In this document: positions 5,616 to 12,846 of the stretch, piece after piece
Numbering within the stretch: position 1 is the stretch's first letter
How the letters are laid out: each line of letters starts with the position of its first letter
Assembly (NCBI GenBank): GCA_051967755.1
Contig: JBQDYD010000011.1
Location: forward strand, 1 to 12,992
DNA: 12,992 nt
Direction of reading: 5' to 3'
DNA from: UBA1672 sp051967755
Lineage (GTDB): Bacteria; Pseudomonadota; Alphaproteobacteria; Micavibrionales; Micavibrionaceae
Translations under genes and position numbers: made by a program
Notes under the pieces: generated by a model
The model's database searches: none
What the model saw: only the letters and a program-made list of their open reading frames with translations
What the model was told of the DNA's origin: nothing

Positions 5616-7133
5616 ATGATTGATTTACCGGCATGGGTTGCAAACGGGTTAGAGCTTCTTTCCGCAACATTGATTGTGGCGATTGGCTGTTTTTTGGCGG
5701 CGCTTGTGGTGATGTATATTATCGATGCGACGCAAACCAAGGACGCGGTGCGCCATAACTTTCCTGTGCTGGGGCGTTTCCGTTATTTATTCTCTAAACT
5801 GGGTGAATTCTTCCGCCAATATTTCTTTGCCATGGACCGCGAAGAGATGCCCTTTAACCGCGCAGAGCGTGAGTGGGTATATCGCGCAGGCAAGGGGAAG
5901 GATAATACAGTCGCGTTCGGTTCCACCAAAAGCCTGACAGGCGCGGGCACATTTATCTTTATTAACTGCCCGTTTCCAATGCTTGAGGCCGATGCCGCCG
6001 TGACACAGCCGATGGTTATCGGCCCCTATGCGCGCGAACCATACTCGGCGAGCTCTTTCTTTAATATCTCGGGTATGAGCTATGGCGCGCTGTCTAAGCC
6101 TGCTGTGCAGGCCTTATCGCGCGGTGCGCGCATGGCGGGGTGCTGGATGAATACGGGGGAAGGCGGCTTGTCGCCATATCATCTTGAGGGCGGCTGTGAC
6201 ATTGTGTTCCAAATCGGGACGGCCAAATATGGCGTGCGTAACGAAGACGGTACATTCAGTGATGAGGGTTTGCGCAAAATCGCCGAGCATCAGGAAGTGA
6301 AAATGTTTGAGCTGAAGCTTTCCCAAGGCGCGAAGCCGGGCAAGGGCGGTATTCTGCCGGGCGCAAAGGTTACGCAAGAGATCGCCGATGTGCGCGGCAT
6401 TAAAGCGGGTGAGGCGTCGATCTCTCCTAACCGCCATCCGGAGATTAACAGCGTGCCTGAATTGCTCGATTTTATAGAACGCATTCGTGACGTCAGCGGT
6501 AAGCCCGCAGGCTTTAAAACAGTTGTCGGGACGCATGACTGGCTGGATGAAATGTGTCAGGAAATCCATAAGCGCGGCATAGAAAGCGCGCCTGACTTTA
6601 TCACAGTCGATAGTGGTGATGGCGGTACGGGCGCCGCGCCTATGTCTTTGATGGATAATGTGGGATTATGTATTGAGGAGAGCCTGCCGCTCGTCTCAGA
6701 CACATTGCATAAATACGGTTTGCGTGACCGCATTAAAATCATCGCCTCAGGAAAGCTGATCACTCCGTCTGATGTTGCATGGGCAATTTGTACAGGCGCG
6801 GACTTTGTCACCAGTGCACGCGGCTTTATGTTCTCTCTTGGCTGTATTCAGGCGCTTAAGTGTAATAAGAACACATGCCCCACAGGGATCACCACCCATG
6901 ATAAACGCCTGCAAAGCGGCCTGAACCCCGAAGATAAAGCGGTAAAGGTTGCGAATTACCAGCGTAATTTGGTGCATGAGGTTGAGGTAATCGCCCATTC
7001 TTGCGGCGCGTCCGAACCGCGCGGCCTGCGCCGTAAACATGTGCGCATTGTGCAGGCGAACGGGAAATCCGTGGCAATGGATCAGCTATACCCAAGGCCG
7101 GAGGTCATCGCGTCATTCGATAAGGCCGCGTGA
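5616..7133 (+). CDS. Membrane-anchored FMN-binding glutamate-synthase-like protein
   Basis: A 505-residue protein of the FMN-binding glutamate synthase family, which corresponds to the central synthase domain of GltB without the glutaminase part. An N-terminal membrane helix spans about residues 13-36, followed by a basic/amphipathic stretch, and the barrel begins near residue 120. Motifs seen: FFNISGMSYGALSKPAVQAL (148-167), NTGEGGLSPYHL (179-190), VDSGDGGTGAAPMSLMDNVG (331-350), and the cluster C410-x5-C416-x4-C421, the spacing of the 3Fe-4S ligands in GltB. True GltB enzymes make glutamate from 2-oxoglutarate and glutamine; whether these stand-alone, tethered relatives do so is not established. 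AGGA lies about 9 nt before the ATG. The stop codon overlaps the next gene's start (TGATG), suggesting translational coupling. Confidence 0.85.
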   Translation: MIDLPAWVANGLELLSATLIVAIGCFLAALVVMYIIDATQTKDAVRHNFPVLGRFRYLFSKLGEFFRQYFFAMDREEMPFNRAEREWVYRAGKGKDNTVAFGSTKSLTGAGTFIFINCPFPMLEADAAVTQPMVIGPYAREPYSASSFFNISGMSYGALSKPAVQALSRGARMAGCWMNTGEGGLSPYHLEGGCDIVFQIGTAKYGVRNEDGTFSDEGLRKIAEHQEVKMFELKLSQGAKPGKGGILPGAKVTQEIADVRGIKAGEASISPNRHPEINSVPELLDFIERIRDVSGKPAGFKTVVGTHDWLDEMCQEIHKRGIESAPDFITVDSGDGGTGAAPMSLMDNVGLCIEESLPLVSDTLHKYGLRDRIKIIASGKLITPSDVAWAICTGADFVTSARGFMFSLGCIQALKCNKNTCPTGITTHDKRLQSGLNPEDKAVKVANYQRNLVHEVEVIAHSCGASEPRGLRRKHVRIVQANGKSVAMDQLYPRPEVIASFDKAA

Positions 7134-7693
7134 TGGAGGAATGGGGGGAGGAAATACTGGCTGTAAGACCTGTGCCGTTTCGGTTGTCATGGTTTGTCGC
7201 ACAATTTGTGGTGACTTTATTTTTTCCAATGCTGCTATTAGCTGCTATGAAGCCAGATCAGGCGTATAATATACCCAGTCTCGGTGTTTTATCGTTAGTC
7301 TTTGCGCCTATTTTTGTGTTGTGCGTATATCGTCTTATTCGTGATATCTTTATGGATAGAGAAAAATTTATTTTCTATGTTTTTGAAAATGGAATTTCTT
7401 CACACTCATTAAGATGGACAGGGCACACATTTATACCGTTCAAGGATATTAAAGAAATCAGATATGAATATGGTATATGTGACTGGTCTGCATGTCATAT
7501 TATTCCCAAAAGGCACGTTAAGTTAAAAGATGTGAATTATATTCGTTATCTCTTTATGGCGGGCATAAATAAGTTAAGGTCAGATGTTTTCTTTATTGTG
7601 CCTGTAAGAAGAGCGCTAGACATTGATACGAAATTATTGTGCTCTATCTGCAATGAAGCCCTTGAAAATTACCGCGCGAAGCACGGCGCTTAA
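7133..7693 (+). CDS. Two-TM protein with C-terminal cytoplasmic domain, unknown function
   Basis: A 186-residue protein whose ATG at 7133 overlaps the stop codon of the glutamate-synthase-like gene; a GTG one codon earlier (7130) would also fit. GGAGGA bases precede neither start well, so translation is probably coupled. Two membrane helices at about residues 20-38 and 48-69 form a hairpin. The remaining part is soluble, with ENGISSHSLRWTGHTFIPFKDIKEIRYE at about 85-112, a pattern that recalls bacterial PH-like domains following a TM hairpin, although I cannot prove this. Cysteines occur at 116, 121, 170 and 173. It is more AT-rich than its upstream neighbour. Its stop overlaps the convergent thiF stop by 4 nt, and no terminator hairpin is visible between them. 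Role unknown; pairing with the membrane-anchored upstream protein is an inference from coupling. Confidence 0.65.
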   Translation: MEEWGEEILAVRPVPFRLSWFVAQFVVTLFFPMLLLAAMKPDQAYNIPSLGVLSLVFAPIFVLCVYRLIRDIFMDREKFIFYVFENGISSHSLRWTGHTFIPFKDIKEIRYEYGICDWSACHIIPKRHVKLKDVNYIRYLFMAGINKLRSDVFFIVPVRRALDIDTKLLCSICNEALENYRAKHGA

Positions 7694-8745
7694 ATCGTAA
7701 ATTTATCGAGCACGCAAATATTCTCATACCCTTTGGCGGAGAGGTATTCCGCGGCTTGGGCGCTGCGGATATTGCCTGCACACACAAAGGCCAGCCGCTT
7801 ATCCGTAGGCAGTTCATCCAAACGCCCTGTCAGTTCAGGCAGGGGAATGTTTACAGGTGCGGACGTAATCAAATCATTGTTCAGCGGATCAGAAAGTAGC
7901 TCCTCAGGTTGGCGTACGTCTATGATAATGCTGTCTTCATCATTTAACTGGTCAATGCCGATCATCTCTACCATGGTCTTTCCTTTGGTTGGATTTTGAG
8001 TGTTTTTTTGTGTGTGATTACAGTGGGAACACGCGCTGTCCTTTGGTGTATAAAAACTTTCGATGCGCAGTGTTTTTAAATCAATATTTCTGAAATTCTC
8101 AGGCTTTTCCTGATCGATATCCAGCAAATATAACAAAGTCAGATGTGCCTGCATCATCCCGATAATGCCTGCAGATGTGCCAAGGATTCCTGCCTCATTA
8201 CAATTGCGTGCATCGCTAGGGAAGGCGGGGAACAGGCATCGATAGCATGCTTTGTTACTATCATACCCCTCAAAGACGCCGATTTGCCCTGCGAATTGAT
8301 TGACGCTGGCGGTGATGAGGGGAATGCCGAGCGTGACAGAAAGCGCATTGAGCAAGGCTTTGGTCGCGAAATTATCGCTGCCGTCCAATATGATGTCGAT
8401 ATCATATGCGGCCAGTAATTCGCCTGCATTATCCTCAGTCAGTTTTTCGGTGATCGTGCTGACCCGAATTTCGGGGTTCAAACTTTCAAGGTAAGCGCCC
8501 GCCAGTGCCGCTTTGTTGCGGCCTGCTTGGGATGTGCGGTAAATTGTTTGGCGGTGCAAATTCGATGCATCCACCGTGTCATGATCGGCGATAATGATAT
8601 GCCCGATGCCCGCGCCCGCCAAATACGGCAAAGCGGGGGAGCCTAAACCACCCGCGCCGACCATCAGGATGCAGGTTTCAGACAGCCTTTCCTGTTTCAG
8701 GAGGTCAATTTCGGGCAATGAAAGCTGTCGGATATAGCGTTCCAT
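7690..8745 (-). CDS. thiF: ThiF-type adenylyltransferase fused to a rhodanese domain
   Basis: A 351-residue E1-like enzyme that adenylates the C-terminal glycine of ThiS and helps load sulfur for thiazole synthesis. The N-terminal ThiF/MoeB domain has the ATP-binding VGAGGLGSP (29-37), NLHRQ with R65, DGSDNF (121-126), zinc-binding pairs C167/C170 (CYRC) and C239/C242 (CSHC), and C182 in ARNCNEAGILG at the place of the E1-type cysteine. A linker of about 20 residues leads to a rhodanese domain from about 258, with IIIDVRQPEEL (273-283) and the active loop CAGNIRS with C322. The start ATG 8745 is 7 nt after the thiG stop; AGGATAG precedes it. The same architecture occurs in MoeZ/MOCS3 proteins, so a role with MoaD-like partners is possible, but the thiO-thiS-thiG context favours ThiF. 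Confidence 0.88.
   Translation of the reverse strand: MERYIRQLSLPEIDLLKQERLSETCILMVGAGGLGSPALPYLAGAGIGHIIIADHDTVDASNLHRQTIYRTSQAGRNKAALAGAYLESLNPEIRVSTITEKLTEDNAGELLAAYDIDIILDGSDNFATKALLNALSVTLGIPLITASVNQFAGQIGVFEGYDSNKACYRCLFPAFPSDARNCNEAGILGTSAGIIGMMQAHLTLLYLLDIDQEKPENFRNIDLKTLRIESFYTPKDSACSHCNHTQKNTQNPTKGKTMVEMIGIDQLNDEDSIIIDVRQPEELLSDPLNNDLITSAPVNIPLPELTGRLDELPTDKRLAFVCAGNIRSAQAAEYLSAKGYENICVLDKFTI
7972..7986 (-). promoter_or_regulatory. Possible internal start site for a free rhodanese
   Basis: Inside thiF, in frame, ATG at 7974 (Met258) is preceded by AAAGGA (7986-7981) with a 6-nt spacing, a good ribosome binding site exactly at the linker between the two domains. Initiation here would give a stand-alone rhodanese of 94 residues. 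It may instead be a relic of a once separate gene. Confidence 0.4.
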
Positions 8746-8752
8746 GGATTGT

Positions 8753-9550
8753 CTATCCTGCGTCCTTTTCCTGATGCCAGAACGGACGATCAAGGAGCGG
8801 TGTAGAGGGGCTTGCACTTTCCTGCGCGGCGATGATACCCGCCAGATATGCATTACGTCCTGCGCGGACGCTATCGGCGAATGCGCTTGCCATGAGGGCG
8901 GGATCTGTTGCTTTGGCCACGGCTGTATTAAGGAGAACGGCGTCATAGCCCATCTCCATCGCCGCCGCCGCGTGTGACGGCGCGCCAATACCTGCATCCA
9001 CCACAAGTGTTTTATCGGGGAAGCGGTCGCGTAATTGTTTGAGCGCATACAGATTGTTAAGGCCGCGGCCTGAGCCAATCGGCGCGCCCCACGGCATGAG
9101 GATTTCACATCCCAAATCAACCAAACGCTGGGCAAGGACAAGATCATCGGTCATGTACGGGTAGACTTCGAAACCTAAACCGATGAGTTTTTCTGTGGCC
9201 TCTAATAAGCCGTAAGGGTCTGGTTGCAAAGTATAATCATCGCCGATGACTTCTAATTTTATACGATTCGTTTCAAATATCTCTCGCGCCATTTGCGCGG
9301 TGGTGACGGCCTCATCCACGCCGTAACACCCCGCAGTGTTCGGCAGGACGGGGATGTCAAAGCTCTTGATAATATCCCAAAAGGCCTGGCCTTTACCCGC
9401 TGCATTTTCACGGCGTAAGGAGACGGTGAGTAATCCCGGCTGCGCGGCTTCGATGCTTTTGCGCAAAATATCAGGTGACGGGTACATCGCTGTTCCTAAA
9501 AACAGGCGTGACGTCATCGATGTATCACCAATATTCCATTGATCTGTCAT
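8753..9550 (-). CDS. thiG: Thiazole synthase ThiG
   Basis: A 265-residue TIM-barrel enzyme that condenses 1-deoxy-D-xylulose 5-phosphate, dehydroglycine and ThiS thiocarboxylate into the thiazole phosphate precursor of thiamine, in the cytoplasm. The Schiff-base lysine is K98 in RIKLEVIGDD. Other family blocks are LFLGTAMYPS near the start, PNTAGCYGVDEAV (70-82), a PYMTDD segment, a MPWGAPIGSGRGL loop for phosphate binding, and VVDAGIGAPSHAAAAMEMGY. The length is close to the usual 255-270. Start ATG 9550 lies 3 nt after the thiS stop, and its ribosome binding site GGGAGGG is inside the last codons of thiS, so the two are tightly coupled. Second gene from the end of the operon; thiF follows after 7 nt. 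Confidence 0.97.
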   Translation of the reverse strand: MTDQWNIGDTSMTSRLFLGTAMYPSPDILRKSIEAAQPGLLTVSLRRENAAGKGQAFWDIIKSFDIPVLPNTAGCYGVDEAVTTAQMAREIFETNRIKLEVIGDDYTLQPDPYGLLEATEKLIGLGFEVYPYMTDDLVLAQRLVDLGCEILMPWGAPIGSGRGLNNLYALKQLRDRFPDKTLVVDAGIGAPSHAAAAMEMGYDAVLLNTAVAKATDPALMASAFADSVRAGRNAYLAGIIAAQESASPSTPLLDRPFWHQEKDAG

Positions 9551-9553
9551 GGT

Positions 9554-9754
9554 TTACCCTCCCTGCATTGGGGCAACGACTTCCACGCGGTCATTGTCTT
9601 GGAGCAAATGCCCCTCATGCGCGGATTTAGGCACGAATGTGTTATTCACGGCAACAGCAACCGTTTTTCCCTCAAAGCCTTGCGCGCTTAGAAGTTCGGT
9701 AATGCTGAGCGCTTTATCAAGCGTGCATGGCTGTCCGTTTAGTGTGATCTTCAT
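9554..9754 (-). CDS. thiS: Sulfur-carrier protein ThiS
   Basis: A 66-residue ubiquitin-like sulfur carrier. It ends in APMQGG, the di-glycine tail that ThiF adenylates and that then receives sulfur as a thiocarboxylate. MKITLNG at the start, an ITELL helix segment and DNDRVEVVAPMQGG at the end are family-typical, and the length matches (about 66). The start at 9754 is preferred over a longer reading from 9790, because the conserved first strand begins there and AGGA lies upstream. The first 38 nt overlap the 3' end of thiO in another frame. Its last codons hold the thiG ribosome binding site. Confidence 0.95.
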   Translation of the reverse strand: MKITLNGQPCTLDKALSITELLSAQGFEGKTVAVAVNNTFVPKSAHEGHLLQDNDRVEVVAPMQGG

Positions 9755-10790
9755 GGGTCTTATTCCTAACAAAAAGTGGCGCATATTCACAAGGCTTGCC
9801 TGTGAGAATTCCGATCACGCATTGTGCCATGATCGGTGAAAATAAGTAGCCGTGCCTGTACAGGCCGTTACAGCTAATGATGTTATTACGGACATGAATT
9901 TGCGGCAGATTATCATCGTAGCTGGGTCGGATGCCTGCATTCATTTCTAATATTTCCGCATCACCAAAACTGGGGTGAATACTGTAGAGCGCGCTCATCA
10001 ATTCCATGCCAGAACGAAGCGACATATGCGGGCTGCTATCGCTCTCAATAATGGTGGCGCCGATCATGAAAATATTATCATTTCGCGGAACGATATAGAG
10101 CGGGTAACGCGGGTGCATCAGGCGAAGCGGTCTTGATAGTTTGAACTCTGTGTTGCGCACAACCAGTGTCTCACCTTTAACCCCGCGCAGGTGTTGGTTG
10201 TCCGATTCTGTATTGATTCCCGTGCAATCAATTACGATATCGTAGTTGTTGCTATTTTCTTTTGAATCAAAGGCTTCTGATTTCTTGTTGTGAATTAACT
10301 TTACCAGGGTCTGCATGACTTTTTTAGGGTGGAGGTGTCCCTCACCATTTATGTGTAGGCCGTATCGAAACTTGCGATCCGGAAGGGCGGGTTCAAGTGT
10401 TTTTATCGCCTCTTGTTTTACTATCCCCCACGTATCGCATTGTGGCAGGATCGACTTAAATCTTTCCAAGATATGGCGGTCATTATCATGCGAAATGAGC
10501 AAGCTTCCGTTGCGGGAAAATTCGAATTCGTTGCCTGTTTCGTGGCTAATGTTTTCCCAGATATCAATTGCGGTTTGGCCTGCAGGAAGGTAGCTCTCCG
10601 GCATGTGATCAAGCTCACTAAACGGGCTGATCATTCCGCCTGCGATATAGCTGGCGTTGTTGGCGGGAAAGCCTGCAGGATCATATAATGTGACCGTGGA
10701 ACCCGGCAGGTGTTTTTGCACCATATAAGCACAGAGAATGCCCATAATGCCGCCGCCTGCAATTGCGATATTTTGTGGTAAGCCGTTCAT
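9717..10790 (-). CDS. thiO: Glycine oxidase ThiO, FAD-dependent
   Basis: A 357-residue D-amino-acid-oxidase-like flavoenzyme that oxidises glycine to the imine (dehydroglycine) used by ThiG, in place of the radical enzyme ThiH. The Rossmann motif GGGIMG is at residues 12-17. YIAGGMISPFSELD (about 48-61) and the C-terminal GLYRHGYLFSP are typical of ThiO, and the length fits the family. The ATG at 10790 is chosen over GTG 10802, which would lie inside helix P1 of the TPP riboswitch. First gene of the thiazole operon. Its 3' end extends 38 nt past the thiS start, an unusually long overlap for an operon. Translation is expected to be shut by TPP binding to the aptamer directly upstream. Confidence 0.93.
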   Translation of the reverse strand: MNGLPQNIAIAGGGIMGILCAYMVQKHLPGSTVTLYDPAGFPANNASYIAGGMISPFSELDHMPESYLPAGQTAIDIWENISHETGNEFEFSRNGSLLISHDNDRHILERFKSILPQCDTWGIVKQEAIKTLEPALPDRKFRYGLHINGEGHLHPKKVMQTLVKLIHNKKSEAFDSKENSNNYDIVIDCTGINTESDNQHLRGVKGETLVVRNTEFKLSRPLRLMHPRYPLYIVPRNDNIFMIGATIIESDSSPHMSLRSGMELMSALYSIHPSFGDAEILEMNAGIRPSYDDNLPQIHVRNNIISCNGLYRHGYLFSPIMAQCVIGILTGKPCEYAPLFVRNKTHEDHTKRTAMHA

Positions 10791-10797
10791 CTTCTCT

Positions 10798-10887
10798 CTC
10801 ACATTCCTACGGCGCGTAGTCCATCAGTTTCGGCGCATCAGGTTCCAAGAGTATAATCTCAGCCCGCTCTCGGGCACCCCTTGTGAG
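10798..10887 (-). promoter_or_regulatory. TPP riboswitch (thi box) upstream of thiO
   Basis: Read on the minus strand, this has the hallmarks of the TPP aptamer. P1 is CTCACA (10887-10882) with TGTGAG (10803-10798). P2 is AGGG/CTCT (10881-10878 and 10851-10848). P3 is a GCCCG/CGGGC hairpin (10875-10862) followed by the invariant CTGAGA (10862-10857). GAACCTGAT follows with AACCTGAT at 10844-10837, then a P4/P5 arm with GCGC pairing and GTAGGA near the 3' end. The aptamer ends 7 nt before the thiO ATG, so there is no room for a terminator. P1 includes the first bases of the purine-rich GAGAGAAG ribosome binding region, so TPP binding should block translation. Confidence 0.95.
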
Positions 10888-10898
10888 CTTAGGGCAAC

Positions 10899-10926
10899 AC
10901 TAATTCATGTTTAGGGTGAGTGTCAA
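10899..10926 (-). promoter_or_regulatory. Probable promoter of the thiamine operon
   Basis: On the minus strand, a perfect -35 TTGACA (10926-10921) is followed after 16 nt by ATTAGT (10904-10899), a 3-of-6 match to the -10 box. The implied start near 10892 would put the first base of the transcript about 5 nt before aptamer helix P1, which supports the call despite the weak -10. Confidence 0.5.
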
Positions 10927-11044
10927 TGTAGTTAACGATTTGTACCTGCATACATAGATATTTAGTTCCGTTCTTTTTTGTTTTTCTGAAGGTTGTCAGG
11001 TACTCTTCAATATCACCTTATGGTTGTTAATATGTATATCGTAA

Positions 11045-11104
11045 CCTCCTTAAGTTGATATTTTGTTCTTTAAAATTGTGTTTTATCCATTTTTTACAGG
11101 GAGG
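11045..11104 (+). promoter_or_regulatory. Chemoreceptor leader: CCTCCTT element complementary to its Shine-Dalgarno
   Basis: CCTCCTT at 11045-11051 can pair over 7 positions (one G-U) with AGGGAGG at 11098-11104, the ribosome binding site of the chemoreceptor. It lies in the roughly 320-nt gene-free stretch between thiO and the receptor, which otherwise holds only the riboswitch and the thi promoter. Whether transcription starts upstream of 11045 is unknown; no convincing promoter for the receptor could be chosen. Confidence 0.35.
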
Positions 11105-11111
11105 GGCATAT

Positions 11112-12647
11112 ATGTCTCAACAGGCCGCGCGTAGTTTTTTTGGTGGGGGGCGCTCAACGTCCGTATCTTCAAGTAATAATTCAGTGCTCGCTTTGCGAGG
11201 ATTAGATAAGATCATGTCCAATGTGATGGTTGCGGATGATGATTTGAATATTGTTTATATGAACGAGTCAATCATGGAGTTTTTGCAAGAGGCGGAGTCA
11301 GATATCCAAAAGGATTTGCCGCATTTCGATGTTAAAAACCTTATCGGCCAAAATATTGATATTTTTCACAAAAACCCTGCACATCAAAGAACAATGCTCA
11401 AAAATCTACCGGAGGGGTATAAGACCAGCATCAAGGTTGGTGGTAGACATTTTGGTTTAGTAGCCAGCCCGTTGCATGATCATAATGGCGTTCGGTTAGG
11501 TACTGTGGTGGAGTGGTCATCAGCAGAAGCATTGGATAATGCGGGGCAAGTTGCTGCTATGAATAGATCGCAAGCTGTAATTCAATTTGAACTGGATGGA
11601 ACGATTATAACGGCCAATGAAAATTTTCTTGGCGTGATGGGCTATAGGCTGAATGAAATCCAAGGCCAGCATCACAGTATGTTTGCAGAGGCGGGCGTTT
11701 CTGATAGTGCGGAATATAAACAATTTTGGGAAAATTTACGTGCCGGTAATTTTCAAGCGGGGCAGTATAAACGCATTGGAAAAGGTGGCAAAGAAGTCTG
11801 GATTGAGGCGTCTTATAACCCTATTTTGGATTATAATGGCAATGTCTTTAAGGTGGTGAAATTTGCAATCGACCTTACCCCGCGCAAAGAAGAGAACAGA
11901 AAGCTTGCCGACGATTTTGAGGGGAATGTTAAGGGGCTTGTCGCAACGGTGGCATCTTCCTCTACTGAGATGCAGGCGACGGCGCAAACACTTGCGGCCG
12001 CGGCAGAGGAGACAAGCAGTCAATCAAATACTGTTGCTGCTGCATCTGAGGAGCTTTCCTCCTCTGTGAATGAGATTTCAAGTCAGGTCTCTACATCGAA
12101 TACGATCGTCAGTACGGCAGTAACCGAAGCGCAAAAGTCCGAAAGGCTTGTTGCCGGATTGGTTGATGCTGCGGCTAAGATCGGTGAGGTGACAGGCATT
12201 ATTTCAGATATAGCAGATCAAACCAATTTGCTGGCTTTGAATGCGACGATAGAGGCCGCGCGCGCAGGGGAGGCCGGCAAAGGGTTTGCCGTTGTCGCGT
12301 CAGAAGTGAAGAAGCTTGCTGCTGAAACGGCGCAGGCGACAGAAGAAATCAGGTCACAGATTGGTGATATTCAGGATGTAAGTCAGTCGACGGCGCGGGC
12401 AATTGGTGAGATTACGCAAGTTATTGGGCAAATTAGTGAGATTAGTGCATCAATTGCCGGAGCGGTGGAGGAGCAATCTGCTGCTACGCGTGAGGTCGCG
12501 GAAAATATTAGCGGTGTGCAAAGGGCAGCGGCAGAAACAGGGGAATCTTCGACAAGTGTCTTGGATGTGTCGCGCGATTTGTCTGAAAAATCAGAGGAAT
12601 TGCAGGGACGTGTTGATGAATTTCTTGAGAGTGTGCGCCAAATGTAA
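11112..12647 (+). CDS. Cytoplasmic methyl-accepting chemotaxis protein with two PAS domains
   Basis: A 511-residue chemoreceptor that signals to CheA/CheW. The ATG at 11112 is preceded by GGGAGGGG at good spacing; a longer frame from a TTG at 11055 adds only unconserved residues. After a Ser/Gly-rich tail come a first PAS domain (about 28-136: NVMVADDDLNIVYMN, ending GTVVEW) and a second (about 150-258: IQFELDGTIITANENFLGVM, ending KVVKFAIDLTPRK). The MCP signalling coiled coil begins near 262. Its hairpin tip is IADQTNLLALNATIEAARAG with GEAGKGFAVVASEVKKLA (about 367-403). No membrane helix or HAMP domain is present, so it is soluble. EEQSAATREV (453-462) and AAEETSSQ are likely methylation regions. 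No C-terminal CheR/CheB tether pentapeptide is seen. The PAS ligand (haem, flavin or small molecule) cannot be told. Confidence 0.92.
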   Translation: MSQQAARSFFGGGRSTSVSSSNNSVLALRGLDKIMSNVMVADDDLNIVYMNESIMEFLQEAESDIQKDLPHFDVKNLIGQNIDIFHKNPAHQRTMLKNLPEGYKTSIKVGGRHFGLVASPLHDHNGVRLGTVVEWSSAEALDNAGQVAAMNRSQAVIQFELDGTIITANENFLGVMGYRLNEIQGQHHSMFAEAGVSDSAEYKQFWENLRAGNFQAGQYKRIGKGGKEVWIEASYNPILDYNGNVFKVVKFAIDLTPRKEENRKLADDFEGNVKGLVATVASSSTEMQATAQTLAAAAEETSSQSNTVAAASEELSSSVNEISSQVSTSNTIVSTAVTEAQKSERLVAGLVDAAAKIGEVTGIISDIADQTNLLALNATIEAARAGEAGKGFAVVASEVKKLAAETAQATEEIRSQIGDIQDVSQSTARAIGEITQVIGQISEISASIAGAVEEQSAATREVAENISGVQRAAAETGESSTSVLDVSRDLSEKSEELQGRVDEFLESVRQM

Positions 12648-12664
12648 GGCGCAGGCGCTTTTTT
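12646..12664 (+). terminator. Probable terminator after the chemoreceptor
   Basis: AAGGCG (12646-12651) pairs with CGCTTT (12656-12661, one G-T) around CAGG and runs into TTTTTT to 12664. The stem is short, and it starts at the last base of the stop codon, so it is a modest terminator at best. Confidence 0.5.
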
Positions 12665-12846
12665 AGATGCGGTCAATGACAACCAAAGGCACCGAAAGAA
12701 AACGGAGGAATTGAAGCGGGGGTAAGGAAGAAAAGGGGGGCACTCTTTTACCTTTAATTCCGGTAAGAAAATCAATCAGGGCGCGGGAAATGACTAGGCT
12801 TTATGGCTTGATCTCATTTTGTTTTCATTTTTACGCGTTATCGGGC

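Noticed and set aside
7680..7710. Terminator between the two-TM gene and thiF
   Set aside because: The convergent stops overlap by 4 nt, and I find no stem with a T run on either strand.
8154..8429. Several open frames on both strands inside thiF, and likewise inside the glutamate-synthase-like gene (5725-7095)
   Set aside because: These are shadows of GC-rich coding sequence; none has a ribosome binding site or protein-like composition, and the main frames carry clear family motifs.
11041..11054. Strong Shine-Dalgarno (AAGGAGG) on the minus strand, as if starting a gene towards thiO
   Set aside because: No start codon lies at a proper distance, and the nearby short frames stop within a few codons. 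The plus-strand reading as an anti-SD element fits better.
12664..12796. Open frame of about 43 codons on the minus strand after the chemoreceptor, ending in a TAA at 12665-12667
   Set aside because: It has no ATG, GTG or TTG with a ribosome binding site, is full of Leu and Pro, and resembles no family I know. Probably chance reading of the region between the receptor and tRNA.
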